64,000 nucleotides of DNA from Argentina anserina (lineage: Eukaryota; Streptophyta; Magnoliopsida; Rosales; Rosaceae). The stretch is from contig NC_065872.1 of NCBI RefSeq assembly GCF_933775445.1, positions 23,374,001 to 23,438,000 of the forward strand, in the 5' to 3' direction. This document shows positions 49,359 through 61,555 of the stretch, in pieces. Below the pieces are notes generated by a model. It was not told where the DNA came from. It did not search any database and saw only the letters and a list, made by a program, of their open reading frames with translations. Position 1 is the first letter of the stretch. Each line of letters starts with the position of its first letter. A program made the translations under genes and the position numbers.

Positions 49359-49589
49359 TTAATAGTTTCCCTCAACCTGGTTGACCACCAATTGGGAGTC
49401 GTTGTAAATCCGGACGTTGGTGGCCTCCAATTCCCGACACAATTGGATCCCGGCGATCAGCACCTCATACTCGGCTGTATAGTTGGAGGCTTCAAACTGG
49501 AACCAGAGAGCATAGGGGTATTCATGCCCCTCCGGGTCAATGATGATTACGCCTGGGCCGCTACAGTTTTTGTCGGCTGATCCATCCAC
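49359..49589 (-). pseudogene. Gypsy-2 second (archaeal-type) RNase H
   Basis: A 76-codon fragment with MDGSADKNCSGPGVIIIDPE, SNYTAEYEVLIAGIQLC and IYNDSQLVVNQVEGNY. It has the three acidic residues expected of an RNase H fold (DGS, AEYE, NDSQ). The AEYEALI-x-GL-type signature is that of the archaeal/plant RNase HI subfamily that Tat elements carry in addition to their own. The C-terminal part continues to about 48960 in other frames. Confidence 0.82.
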
Positions 49590-49664
49590 ATAGTGTTCCC
49601 ATACCGGCGCCGGTGCGGCTGCCGTTGTGTTGGGAGTGTGAATTGAATGTCAAATTCCCCAAGC

Positions 49665-50900
49665 TCAACCGCCCATTTTACCAATTTCCCCAACGTCTCT
49701 GGCTTTTGAAGTACCTGGCGTAATGGTTAGTTGGTCAGTACATGGATAGTATGGGCCTAGAAGTATTGTCAAAGGCGTCGGGTGGTGCGGATCAGTGCTA
49801 AAGCGAGTTTCTCGATTTCCGGATACATGGTCTCGGGGCCATTCAGACCTTTGCCGCTGTAATACACCGGGAGTTCCTTGGTTTCTTCCGACCGGACTAG
49901 GGTGGAGCTCACTGATGTTTGAGAAACCGCCAAGTATAGGAATAAAATTTCTCCAGGCACCGGGGTTGACAATGCTGGGACTGACCCTAGGTACTCCTTG
50001 AGCCGGAGAAAAGTCGTCTCCTGCTCCTGGCCCCATGTGATATCTTTCTTGTGCTGAGTCCAGAGCAATTGAAAAAATGGTGCACACTTATCTGTTAGGC
50101 GGGAGATTGACGGGCGAGGGCTACCACTCGGCCGGCGAGGCATTAGACTTCATTTCTGGTGGATGACGACTTCATGTCCATTATTGCTTGGACCTTTTCG
50201 GGGTTAGCCTCTATGCCTCTTTCGGACCATGAAGCCTAAGAACTTACCTCTGGCTACGCCCATCACACACTTAGCCGGGTTCAACCTCATGCCGTAGTGG
50301 AGGAGGATGGAGAATACCTTGTCGAGGTTGGCCATATGTCCCTCCGGTGTTTTTCTCTTGATGACCATGTCATACACATATACCTCTGTAGTCTCGCCTA
50401 TTTCTTTATCAAACATTTGAGTGACTGCCCTCTGGTAGGTTGCCCCAGCGATTTTCAAGCCGAACGCATGACCTGGTAGCAATACAGTCCCTTATCAGTC
50501 ATGAAGGCGGTGTCCTCTTGGTGATCGGGGTGCATCTTGATTTGTCTAAGAAACTTAGGACTCCGAAACTGGCGGTCATATCTATCAGCTGGTCTATCCG
50601 AGGGAGTGGGAAGCTGTCAATCAGGCAGACTTGGTTCAGTTGGTATAAGCCATGCACATTCGCCACGAGCCATTTAGCTTCTTAACCATTACCATGTTAG
50701 AGAACCACCTGGGGTAGTTGACTTCTCGGATGAACTTGATATCCCGGAGTCGTCCGACCTCGGCCTGAATCACATGATATTTTTCTTGGTCAAAGGCCTG
50801 GCCTTGGCCCCGATAAGATATTTAACTTATGGGAGATGAAGTCGGTGGAGATTCCGAGCATGTCCGCATATGACTAAGCAAAGACGTGTTGATGTTCCCG
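49665..50900 (-). pseudogene. Gypsy-2 RT and first RNase H remnant
   Basis: RT pieces: YHVIQAEVGRLRDIKFIREV and WFSNMVMVKKLNGSWRMC (about 50700-50790), then FGLKIAGATYQRAVTQMFDK, the palm motif as YVYDMVIK (first Asp of YVDD replaced by Tyr) and NPAKCVMGVARGKFLGFMV (50204-50482). The following fragment (49769-50143) has PFFQLLWTQHKKDITWGQEQ and the retroviral-type RNase H with VYYSGKGLNGPETMYPEIEK. Frames are interrupted by stops. Confidence 0.85.
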
Positions 50901-51174
50901 AAGATATGTCACCAGCTGGTTCTTGAGACTTGGCCCTAAACCCGTTATGATACGGATCTTCCGGTTCAGATGCGTGCCCAATAGGCTTATCCATTTATCT
51001 CCTCGACAGTCGCCAGACGTGCCCGCGGGGGGTGTTTGGCGGCCTTCTTCCTTTGCACTTTAGAGAGCTCTTGCCCTATTGGGGCCTCTTCCCGGGGATC
51101 ATCATGGCCTCCGTCGGAGCTACTGGTAGCATCTCATATGGTCTTCGTCCTGTCGAGTTGAGGTCGAGATGGTT

Positions 51175-51576
51175 CTAAAGCGTGTCAATCGTATCTCTTC
51201 GGATTGTCAGGATCCCGCCTGGGGTCATCACCTTCAGCATAAGCATGTGGCCAGCGATTATACATTGCAAACCCCATAGCACATCCCGGCCTAGGATGGC
51301 ATTGTAGGAGGACGGAAAATCCACTATGAGGAACCGGGTGGTGATCCTTGTTTGCTTCGTCCCTGAATCAAGCGTCAGGGTCATACGATCAGAGCCAAGG
51401 GGCTCCACAATCTCCCAGAAAAAGCTGACCAACGGATCATGATTGCTGTAGAGTTTTTCCCGGTCTCGCTTGAGCTTGCGATAACAGTCGGCGAACATAA
51501 CACTAACCGTTGCCCCGGTGTCCACCAGTACCCTTCGACACGAGTAATGGTCGACCTGTGCAGTCATCAGCAACAT
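51175..51576 (-). pseudogene. Gypsy-2 aspartic protease
   Basis: A 133-codon open piece with RRVLVDTGATVSVMFADCYR, where DTG is the intact active site, and YNAILGRDVLWGLQCI, the usual flap-distal ILGRD motif. The RNA-binding end of gag lies upstream in a different frame. Confidence 0.85.
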
Positions 51577-51599
51577 GTCAGTCTGGGAGGTCCGAATGG

Positions 51600-53264
51600 G
51601 TGCTTCCCCTATGGAGAATTAGATCGTGTCAAAGGTTGCTGGTGTGGCTTTGATACCCTGGTTGAGCTCGTACAGCTCTACAGTTTGTTGCCTCTTTGCC
51701 AATTTGTGGGGCAGAACCCGGATCGCTCCGTCTCGCAAGGTTGCTATTTGGCCATGTACTTGTATTGCGTTGGCATCTGTCGCCGGGGACTTATACCGAT
51801 CCAGCCTACCAGTCTTGACCAGCTCCTCAATGGCAAACTTCAATGTATAACAGACGTATGTGTCGTGTCTCGAGTCGTCATGGTAGGCACATTATTTTCA
51901 TGTGTGCCTCATCGGCCTCTTGTCATACCAGCGCTTGGGGGGCCTTGGCAGGAAGTTCTTATAGCGCTCATATATTTCGGCGTAAGACATGGTGAGGTTT
52001 GTGAAGACCTCGTTTTGGGGAACCCCTTGTTGCCTATATCCTGGCGCGTCGCGACCTCGAGTGGGATACGAGCCGGTTCTACCTCGTCTCCCCTGGCGGT
52101 CTTGGCGCCCGTCGCTTCTACCCCCGTCCCAGGTGTCCTGCCTGTTGGCGCCCTAGGGTTGATCTAGCCTGTCCCACGCGGACCGTCGCCCGCCATCCCA
52201 GTATTGGCTTGCATGGACGTGCCTGCTCCGTTGGGATTGCCATAAGTGTTGTTGTTTCTATCAACTCATCGTAAGTCGTTGGGGGAGTCTCATTAATCTT
52301 GTCGGGAAAATCTCTCGGCCTGAGCGCTTGCCGGAATGCCGCCATGGCAAGGACGTAGTCCAGGTCGTCACACCACGCCATGGCGGTCTGCCGCCGAAAT
52401 ACAAACTCTCGAAGCTTCTCACCGTTCCTCTACTTTATCCAAAATAAAGAGTTGGTATCGTGTCGGCCTGCAAGATAAAACGGTTGATGAACTTGCTCGT
52501 AAGCTCCTCAAAGCTATCCACCGAATTCTAGGGTAGACTAAGGAACCAACCCAAGGGCTCATCGGTAAGCGTTTCCTAGAAGGCGTGGCCCGACTGTGCT
52601 TCTGTGTACCGCATGCTGGCCAAGGCATATTGGAAGTTTCTAAATGGGTGTATGGGTCAGAATGCCTGTTGTACTTCATAACCTTAAGTGGTTTATCCCC
52701 CGAGGGGCGTTGCTCCTCTTGCACCAGCTGGGTGAATGGGCCGGCTCGGCCGACATATCCCCTGTGTAACGAGCGTGGCGTGCCCTTTGCCTCAATCTTG
52801 TCGACCCTGGAGGATAGTCGCTCCAAAGTATCACTCATGCGCAGGAGCAGTTGAGTCTGGAGATTCTGGATTCCACTTAGGGGGGGCACTTGGACCCCCG
52901 AGTCATCCTAGTCCATGTCTTGATTTCTGGTTTCCAGGTCTACATATTGCGGCTCCGAGGGTGGCCCTTCTAACATAGCGTTGATTAGAGGCTCGGTGAC
53001 TAGCACTGTCTTTGACTGTGGCCTCGGGCGCTGTGGGGCTGCCGGCGTCTTCGTCACGACTTGCGCTCTTGTATCCGGGGTGTGGAATCGTTGTCGCGCC
53101 TCTTCCAGGGTTTTGTCCGCACTTATGTGTCCCTCAAAGGCGGTCCGTAGGAACTGTTGTTCTCTCTCCAGTGCTACTTGTGTGGCCTCACGTTCCAACT
53201 CCATCTCAGCTTAGAGTCTCTTGTAGTCTTGGAGTGTTAATTCTAGCGCGGCCTGGGGATCCAT
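51600..53264 (-). pseudogene. Gypsy-2 gag remnant
   Basis: The probable start ATG is at 53264 (MDPQAALELTLQDYKRL), followed by a TAA, then MELEREATQVALEREQQF. A coiled-coil N-terminus, a segment with MSDTLERLSSRVDKIEAKG, and a retrotransposon Gag domain (fragments 52118-52889, for example LAMAAFRQALRPRDFPDKIN and PPTTYDELIETTTLMA) follow. The C-terminal part is at 51619-51843 (MKFAIEELVKTGRLDRYKSP). Several frameshifts. Confidence 0.75.
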
Positions 53265-54285
53265 GAAGGGTACTTAGGACGACCCTAACATCAGAGATTT
53301 GCTTGACCGTAACAATGGCGATTCGAATTCACATGAAACTTATAGAAGAGATAGCAAGAAATCAAATTCACATGAAACTTACAGAAGGCATGGTATGGGA
53401 GCTGGATGCTTGTGAGTTTAGAAGAGATGAGATCACATGATTTGGGTGATGATTAAGGTGTGGTGGGTAAGGGTTTGGATAAGAGAGATAGATCTTGCTC
53501 TCTTTCTTGAAGTTTTTTATGGTTTCTCGGTTTTCTGTGTGTTGGGATCAGTTCGGATGAATTCGAATGAATCCCTTTAGGTTGGAATCCCCTCCTCTTG
53601 AATCCCCCCTCTCTTTATAGTGGAGTTGGGAAGGGAGGATGAACTTCAAAGACCGATGGTCATCAAGGCTTCTCTTCATCCCGTCGTCGGAGAGATGTGT
53701 GGTCAATGGATAGGGGCGGTGATGGCAGGGATAGGTCAGCATCTTGGTGTTGTTGTAACCAACTAAAGATCATGGGCTCCTTAAATCATGCTCAAAGGAA
53801 GCTGTGAGGATAGGAAATCAAAGAGATCTTGGAAGATCTAGGCGTGACTGCCTCTCCCTGATTTTCTGGTGCTGCCGGAACTAGCCAAGCACCAATCCCA
53901 GCAGTAAAAGTGGTAGAACGTGTTTGCCAAATGGGGACGAAGAAACTGAAATGGGAAATGGATATGGGTTATGTAATGGGTGTTGGGCCAGAAATGGGCC
54001 TTGGCTTTATTGGATTGAAGATCAATTTCTCCACTAGCCCAATGTTGAATTTAAAGTCACATAATGCATGAATTGTGGTTCCCAAGCCCAAAATTTGTTT
54101 ACGTGATTTATTTAGACGATGAGCCTCACAAGCTATGTTACCTTTCATACCACGACCCCTCGGGTCTACGAGAATTGCATTACGTGTTTTAATATATGTT
54201 TGGCTTGATATTAGGCTTGGCTTGTGGTTCGGTTTTTCTCATGTCGGGCCTTGGCTTTGGGCTTGTGGAAAAAAAGGCATTAACA
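53265..54285 (-). repeat. Gypsy-2 right terminal region (5' LTR and leader candidate)
   Basis: It starts TGTTAATGCC on the minus strand at 54285. A minus-strand TATA box CTATAAAGAG lies near 53610-53620, and ~300 bp of C/A-rich leader leads to the gag ATG at 53264. A 25-bp phrase (CACATGAAACTTATAGAAG and CACATGAAACTTACAGAAG) is duplicated at 53331 and 53370. The primer site was not recognised. It does not match the left terminal region. Confidence 0.45.
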
Positions 54286-54290
54286 GTAAG

Positions 54291-54777
54291 TTTCATCAGT
54301 TCTATCACACGTCAACCACAAACCAATTCACTTATGTGCACTGCTGGAGGTACTCTAGGGTTCTTGCAAAAACAAGAGTGAAAACGAAATTGAAATTTTC
54401 CCAAAAAACTCTAACCTTCTTGCTTACTTAATGATGCAGCTAAAACTTTAAAAGCGGAAGCATGAATACAGATGCAAAAATTTCCTTTCCGGGCTTGAAT
54501 TCTTAAGAATGAGGTTTGAATCTCAATTAAGATAGGTGCATCTCGTGCGCTTTCTGCATCTTGTCCCCAAGCTCAGCCCAAATTCAAGATGACCGTTGAT
54601 TACAATGTTCACAGTCTCGATCTCAAACATAAGAAGCTTTTGGGCCAGGTCTCGGTTAAAGGAGCGCGGGTTCTAAAAGCCCAAATCATTTTACTTTTCT
54701 GAATGCAAAAGAGTTTTTGATACATATGTGTAGGTTTTTGAATATCCTAAAGAGCAAGAATTGCTATGATACCATAA
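54291..54777 (-). other. Copia-B leader, outer part, with primer-binding site
   Basis: Non-coding. Minus-strand TGGTATCATAGC at 54763-54774 lies three bases from the LTR and matches the initiator-Met tRNA site except for one base. Confidence 0.75.
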
Positions 54778-55243
54778 TGTAAACTAAAAATACATTTTTT
54801 ATGCTCTTTACACAAATAATTAGAGTTGCAGAAAAACATACCATTGAAGTTGTCGTTGCTTCTGCGAGTAGTTGAGAATGAATCTAGGTTGTTGTCTTCT
54901 GTTGATCACCGAACTTAAGCTTTTGAATTGGCAGAATAAATTGCTTGTAAATCATGGTGATAGCAAGGACTCCAAGGCTCAATTTATACTAGTTCTAGTT
55001 ATAAGGATGTCCCCCATAAAGACTATTCCTTATAGAATTAGAACTGTAATAAATATTCCTAATGCATTACAAATTTGGACATTCTTGTTGTCCTAACAAT
55101 GAATGCCTAATTCAATAGTAAATACACTTTTGTATTGAATATCTAGGAAGATAGTTTTCGTGATCCATGTTATAATTGACTCGGCATTGGATGATTCCTA
55201 GTTATTCTAGCATAACTATGTGATTGTCCAGTTTAGTCTTACA
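54778..55243 (-). repeat. Copia-B 5' LTR
   Basis: 466 bp, begins TGTAAACTAAAAATACA and ends GTCTTACA on the plus strand, with TSD TTATT after it. Confidence 0.9.
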
Positions 55244-55248
55244 TTATT

Positions 55249-55953
55249 CATCATTTTGGCACGTTGCAATAGGGAAACACGTACTCCATATAATATTTCA
55301 AAGACATTGCTGAAGTGTTTATATTTGGCTTCATGGTTTGTTGGCACCTCTTATGGATCCAATTTTGATAATAATCATTGTGGCATCATGGTATCATAGC
55401 ATTATTGACGTTGAGTTCGTGGTTTTGTAGAATCATGTTTCTTATTTTGAACGGGATGGGTTGTTATGTTTGTTATGGAATTCATATATAAAAGAGTTGC
55501 ATTATGCAGTTGACTCAAGGTTTTATCGGGGATCAATGATTATGATTCAATTTCTATGGGTTATTAGGTATGAATAACATGTTTACTCGGTGTCAATAAT
55601 TTGTTATTCGGGGTTATTGGGTGTTAGTAATTTGTAATTCAGGGTTTACTGGGTGTCAGTAATTTGTTATTTGGCGGATTATTGAGTGTCAGTTATTTGT
55701 TATTGGTGAGTTACTAGGTTTTAGTAATTTGTTATTGGTGGTTACTAGTGTTAGTAATTTGTTCCGGCCAGCGGTGGCTGGAGTCCGGCGACGTTGACCG
55801 GAGTTCGGTGACGGGTGATCGGAGTCCGGCAAAGTTCCAGCAACGTGTTATCTTTTGTCAACTTTCTCTATAAATGAGTGTTTATATAGATGATGTTAAA
55901 ATAGTCTTAAAACTATTATTTTTGTACTAATTGGGCAAATATTAGTTTATTTT
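55249..55953. repeat. Spacer with a ~36-bp tandem repeat
   Basis: At about 55585-55765 five imperfect units share GTCAGTAATTTGTTATT and GGGTTACT-type phrases. The array is followed by GGAGTCCGGCGACGTT-like short repeats (55780-55850). No gene seen in the rest. Confidence 0.7.
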
Positions 55954-55958
55954 ATGTT

Positions 55959-56142
55959 TGATTCAGGATGAAATAATTGTGTATTATTGAATGATATGGG
56001 GGCCTATATATAGGCATTACAAAACCACAATCCCGTAGGATTCGGAGTCCTAATCTATTACGGAGATGCTAATCTATCTCCTAACAGGAAACCTATTAGG
56101 CTAAGACACACACAAGGGTAGAATAGTAATTCTCCCGGAACA
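55959..56142 (-). repeat. Copia-D 3' LTR
   Basis: 184 bp; TGTTCCGGGAGAATTAC on the minus strand, ends TGAATCA. Confidence 0.93.
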
Positions 56143-57299
56143 CTCCCCCTTGTGTCGCATGCCTAGGTTGCATGGTGCACACATCGTTGCCTCGGTAAAA
56201 ACCTTGTCAAGCAAAATAAAAACCTCTTGGGTAAAAACAAAAGCTTGATCGAAGGGAAAAAGAGCACAACGCACCGTCTACATTTGATAGCATCATGTGA
56301 GGTAGACTCCCCCTCAAGTCTACGAAACAACTCCCCCTGATTAGTGTCATAATCATGGAGTACAAAGAACAACGTATACAACGTTCATTACATGCTTCTC
56401 AAACGTAGTCTTGGGCTAATTATTAATCATTAATCTAGCCACACATCCTTAGATCATCCGTGCTATACTTAGCCACACTTAGATCTTAGGAAACAAGATT
56501 GCATAACAACTCAAAACAAGAGTTTGCAATGAAAATCAGATTCTCGGGTAGAATGACCTTCACTCACTTAAACGGCCATAACTTCTTTGTCAAAATAGGT
56601 ATCAACGAACCGTAAAATGTTCTGAAAAGTAGACACCCGTGGCTTTCCAGTGACATAAGGTTCCCTTAGCAACACCATAAGCTGTTACATTGTTCACAAC
56701 CTCATCCGATCGGAGCAGTTTACAATGCTCTGTCGAAGTTGACTGACTTGCAAATTTCCGGACATGACTGTCCTACTTTGCTAAAACGCCATTACTCACT
56801 CAATATGATAGCTATGAATGAAAGGTGGATGTCCCTGGAAAATAGACACATAGACCTTTCCAACGGTACCAATTTCAGCATATTTCATCGAGCGAGCTGT
56901 CCTGTAGGTCTCGTTGAAGTTGACCTACGAAACTGGACAGATTCTGATTTGTCACATTTAATGTGTCTTTCGCGAAAAGAATGGGGGAATGGACCAATGA
57001 AGGACTGATTTTGGTCCAAGACGGAACCGTACGCATCCTTTACGCTACCAGTGTCGACTGCTACACCAAGGCGTACGTTGATGTTGCTGGAGCTGCTGGC
57101 GGCGTTGGTGTGGATAGGATTTGTGTTGGTTCACTAAGTGTAGAACTAAACCCATGTCAAAGAAGCAATGCAAGTCCAATGACAATGCATAGGCGCATAG
57201 TTAATCACGTCATAATGAAAGCAATAGTGTCCCAACAACACTAGCATGCATGAATGTATAGCTCATTGAATCTCTTCATCATCTATACTTAGACGGAAT

Positions 57300-57960
57300 A
57301 GAGAATCAAGAATTAGCTTCATATGAACACATATGGGTATGAGTTCTTGCAACCGATTGTACTACGTTCTCTCGAACGTCGCAATCTGATTACATAATCT
57401 CTCCGTGGTCTGGAGGCATTTAAAGTCCCTCGGGCACTCTCATATCTGCGTCAAGATCCCTTTACAGATATTCTATGACCACTATCATATGCTGCAAATC
57501 AGTTTTCATGGACACTACTACTCATCAAGTAGCGGAAAACAATTATGTCCATAACGAGAGAATATAACTCATCGTAGTCAATACTAGGATAATGAGACAA
57601 TCTTTGCACCATAAGTCCTGCATATATTGCATGACTTCATCTTTCTCATTACACTTACGAACAACGACCAACATAACAAGTCTAGTTCAGCCTGTATTGA
57701 TTCTTTCCACTTCGGTCAAGTTGCTCATCGTTGATGCTTTACAACGGAATAAGAGCATAAGCGAATACATCATCAATCATGGGAGATCAATACATTAAAG
57801 ACACGCGCGCGCTGTATACGATCAATTCGTGAGAGTTCTATTCTTCTCTAACATCAACAAAATGAGTCTGTAGCGTCCCACAGAAACTTAGTTGATACAC
57901 ATGCTTAGAGGATATCTCTTGATGATGGGCGAAATACTTGTGCCTACGCACTTCGCTTCT
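57300..57960 (-). pseudogene. Copia-D RT N-terminal remnant
   Basis: It corresponds to 15240-15930 of Copia-A. It has the same start (CGATGAGCAACTTGACCGAA in both), the same missing ~75 bp before the VRKRNEK-like motif, the SIDYDELYSLVMDIIVFRYL trace, and the same absence of a palm domain. Stops interrupt every frame. Confidence 0.75.
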
Positions 57961-58559
57961 TTCTAGTTTTGATTCCAGAGAATAATGGTCTCCCCCTCAT
58001 CTAGGCAGGACCCAAGACCGAAGCTATGACCCTTAGTAGTCCATCTTTGCGTTTACCGCCCTTGTTTTGTGGTGCAATGCCACGGGCGCCGACAACACCA
58101 CAGCGTACGATGGTGCCATCGCCGGCTTCCTTCCCACTGTCAGGGATGGTGCCAACGGTGCTAGGACCAGGTCATATGAAATTCTCTCATATTCTGAGAG
58201 TTCCAACCTTACCGGCACATCACAGCATTTATGTGCGATCTCGTCACTTTCGCAATATCGGTAAAGTCATTGAGCATCGAATTTTTGACTTTCTGGAGGT
58301 CGATAATGCGTTGCACATTTACTCACTTTGAGTAGTGCGGGATCTTAATGAGGCATAGTGCCACACCACGTCAATTCCTGGCGTTAAAACCAGAATGGGA
58401 GCATTCCATATCTCCCCCTAACGACGGGAAGTATGTCTCATCAAAGTAACCGTCTGCTAATATCGCAGGATAGAGATCAACGGTTGTAGATTGGAAATAG
58501 CGGCCAAGTGTTGGTGATTCATAAATCATAACCAACCAGAATACTTAATCGTTTCAAGT

Positions 58560-59360
58560 AGACCCATTGAGATAACTACAATAGAGGCACATAAATAACT
58601 TTAACCAAATAGGCGTTAGTGAAAAGAACGTTGGGATCGTATCCAGTAACCATCTGGTACGCACTAAACGCTTGGCAAGTTGTGGGTCTGAAACGAATAA
58701 GTGTTGCTGCATGCAAAATCATTACATATCTCCATGCAAAAATCGGCAGGTTAGTACCCATAACCAAGTCCGAGCTCTGCTAGGTCGTACAGTGAATGAA
58801 CATGAGGAATAATATGTTCAACGACGATCCCAATAGATATGCAAAACGAAATCATCAAAGTCGGGGAGGTGAACTCTCCAACGATATCCAATCAAATAGA
58901 TTTGAGAGGATAGGAAGAGTGGTGAGCCCTTAGGATGATGATCATAGCTAAAAACTTTAGCGAATGCAGCGTTTCTTGTGGAAAGTAAAGCGACGTGTGA
59001 CCAATGCGTCGATGCTCTTAACCTATACCATAAAAATACCGAAAAATGTCCGTATTCGGTTGGATAGGGTCCACTAATGTCACCTTAAATACTTTGTAAG
59101 AATGGAATGTTCTCGGTTGGAGCCTTAGCAAATAAAGACTTCCTTGAAATCTAGCAAAAGAACAAGCTTTGCAAAATGAGCGATTGGCATCAGAGATTGT
59201 CATGGAGGCATTAGAAGACACGGGAGGCATCACAAGCTCCTGTGAAGGAGGGGATGCCGCCACCAACGGCCTTAATGCCATGGAGCCACCGAAATAGGCA
59301 GGCTCGGCCTCACCGTGTGGAGCATGGGTGAGGTGGTCCTCCAATCGCTTCGTGAACATG
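58560..59360 (-). pseudogene. Copia-D integrase remnant
   Basis: It corresponds to 13840-14800 of Copia-A. It has the same TAA after the NENIPFLQSI-like motif, the same extra C, and the same TAG in the next motif. A later piece (58576-58767) reads VMGTNLPIFAWRYVMILHAA and SAYQMVTGYDPN, typical of the Copia integrase C-terminal half. Confidence 0.8.
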
Positions 59361-61243
59361 AAAAATAGATGATAATGTGAATTTCAAAGAACTCGAATCA
59401 TCATATCTTGTTCAAAATGACCAAATATGATCATGTCAAAACCGAGAAGACAGTAAAACCGAACCCATGATTCAAAGAATCTTGAGTTACATAAAGCTAC
59501 TGCTGCAGGCAAGCAAAACTATGTCTGCATGCTAAAAAAGCTACTGTCGAAGCTTGAAAAAGATACTGTCAATGAAATCTGACAGATTTATTCCTCTCCA
59601 TTCTTAACAAAAATATCATGATGAAAATCCATCATTGGCATGTATGGCCTTTAAAACTTAGCAAGGCACGAAGATATACAACACAATCTCCGCACGAGAT
59701 CCGTAAAACAACTACCTGCGCCGTAGGACAGTGTGGGTGGTTAAGCAATTAGCAAGACACTCGATTTCACGGCGGGACATTCCCAAAATGAAGATTAAGA
59801 GAGTCAACAACGCGGTGAACTTCTCTACACAATACGCCGTAGGATATTGTAAGAGAGGGGATTGAAACAAATGGCAATCCCATCGAATGTATCACATGGC
59901 AATAGAACTACATTCTTCAACTCAAGAGTTGGAAAAACATGGTATTGGAGCAGTTGAATACCAAAACATTTGGGTGGTAAAAACCATCCAATTGGTGCGG
60001 GTGGTCACCAATAATAATAAAATCATTTGAGCTATGAAACGACTTGGAGAAAACCGGAAAATTAACCGGAAAACCATGTCAAATTAACTCAAAACCGGGT
60101 GAATTTTGGACTAGGAAAACATGGCAGCAAGAACTGCTGAGATATGCCGGAAAAATGACGAGAAACGACGAAAAAAAACGTCAGAAAAACTCGTCGGAAG
60201 CCGGCGGCACCGATTGCCGGAAATCCGGCCGGCAGTGGCCGGACCTAGCCGGTATGGAGGCCATAACTTCAGGTCCGACAGGGAACGCCGTCCGGAAACG
60301 GATGGCGGTGCCGGAAACGCCGGAATATGGCCGGAAGGCGGCGAATACGCCGGTAAAACGTCAAAAAACGTTCCGAAAACACCGGAACAGTAACTCAATT
60401 TTGACGTTCCGAGGTCTGTTTTCCAAATTTCAAAGTCCAAAATCACAATGTAGTGCTATTGGGGTCCCATGTAACCCAAAAGTGGCCAATTTAAAAACCA
60501 CGTGAGTTGCAAACGTTGACCATGCATGCTAAGCCAAGGCAAATAAAATTCTCACGAGTCCAAGAAAGACGAGAAATTTTATAGAATATGCCAATATTTA
60601 ATACAACACAAACAAGCTTCCAATTTTAATAGACGACTTAGGATAAAGTTGAGCAATAATCATGGCAATGCCAACGTCATACTTGAAAAATAGTAAGCAG
60701 AAGACATAGTCAAAATAGAGTGACTAATCAAAAGTCCGTAGCAACAAAATCTTGCATATCGGATTGGGCGGAGCCTTAGCCCGAGGCTCAAAAATGTGCT
60801 TACTTGAGAATGGAAGAATGTTACGTTTCCATCTCCAAAATTCCCTCGAGAAATAGATACAGGTGCCAAAAATGGCATGCGTTTCTTGGATGTGGAGTAT
60901 GCATCAAGGTCAACTCTGATAATACAACGTCATAGACGTTCATTAAATCACTTTAAGTGTGTCCCATAGAATTCTTTATTTTTGGGATCTTTTGTCAGCA
61001 AATAGTGCTGCATCAGAGTAATGAATCAACTCAAATAAATGAGTACGTAGATCTTGGGATTATCGTTTATAGACATGAGTTTAAGAAACTCAAACATTCA
61101 AATAACAGTCGCGATGGCGACGCATCCATAAGAAACGAGGGTTGTATAGGTTTCGAATAATCGAAACTATTCAAGTATGTAACCGGAATTAGAAGGGTTG
61201 TGATGTATATGGTCACAAAATAATCGATGCATATCGGCGATTC

Positions 61244-61555
61244 TCATGATCGCACCCAAAACAGCGGTGCACTCAGGCGACCACACGAAATCGATATCTT
61301 CCTTTCTAAATAATAACGTGACTCCCCCAGGACCGTCACACAAAAAAAAACGTCGACCAAGAGGGGAATCATATCCCTCTTTGGTCTCATCGGCGTTATA
61401 AGAAAGGCCGGAAAAGAAGACATGAAAAAGGCTAATAGCGCCCGATAATTTATATATATATCTTCAAAAGCAGCAACTTTAAGAAAAACATACTTGTTGG
61501 TCTGCCAAATAGACCGCATATAAGTAAATTGCTCTGCAAATCGATCGTCATGCAT
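61244..61555 (-). pseudogene. Copia-D copy of the shared unknown frame
   Basis: 103 codons open. The core DRFAEQFTYMRSIWQTNKY and YRALLAFFM match the Copia-A frame at 12076-12315. It extends about 45 codons further because a one-base difference keeps the frame open. Identity unknown. Confidence 0.35.

Larger units (their letters stand above)
42199..54285 (-). mobile_element. Gypsy-2: Tat-lineage Gypsy with dual RNase H and an antisense gene
   Basis: Minus-strand order: gag (53264 to ~51600), protease, RT, retroviral-type RNase H, archaeal-type RNase H, integrase (to 47977), then a spacer and a plus-strand gene (43985-46580), then LTR-like sequence. Two RNase H domains and an antisense ORF after integrase are known marks of the Tat clade. 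Proposed ends are TG at 42199 and CA at 54285, with GTAAG on both sides (42194-42198 and 54286-54290). The two terminal regions (42199-43.7 kb and 53.3-54.3 kb) do not look alike, so the LTR pair is not established. All frames are broken. Confidence 0.7.
28514..55243 (-). mobile_element. Copia-B: old Copia element expanded to 26.7 kb by nested insertions
   Basis: LTRs at 28514-28977 (3') and 54778-55243 (5') lie in the same orientation and match along their length (about 9% diverged by eye). The target duplication is TTATT (28509-28513 and 55244-55248). Next to the 5' LTR is TGGTATCATAGC, close to the plant initiator-Met tRNA primer site. Next to the 3' LTR is a purine-rich AAGTGGGAGAT. Without its insertions (Gypsy-1, the hAT-like element, Gypsy-2) the element would be about 6.6 kb, normal for Copia. 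Gag, protease, integrase, RT and RNase H remnants lie in the correct order on the minus strand. All frames are broken. Confidence 0.9.

Noticed and set aside
51439..52167. 242-codon plus-strand frame
   Set aside because: It is antisense to Gypsy-2 protease and gag. It has no recognisable domain, while the minus strand carries DTG and Gag motifs.
29560..53264. Possible integrated plant pararetrovirus, suggested by many RT and RNase H fragments
   Set aside because: All RT fragments lie between LTRs with TSDs, tRNA-Met primer sites and integrase in Copia or Gypsy order. No movement or coat protein motif was seen.
60044..60505. Plus-strand 153-codon frame in Copia-D, with a 111-codon frame on the other strand
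   Set aside because: It lies in a CCGGAA-rich repetitive stretch that is open in several frames; no domain recognised.
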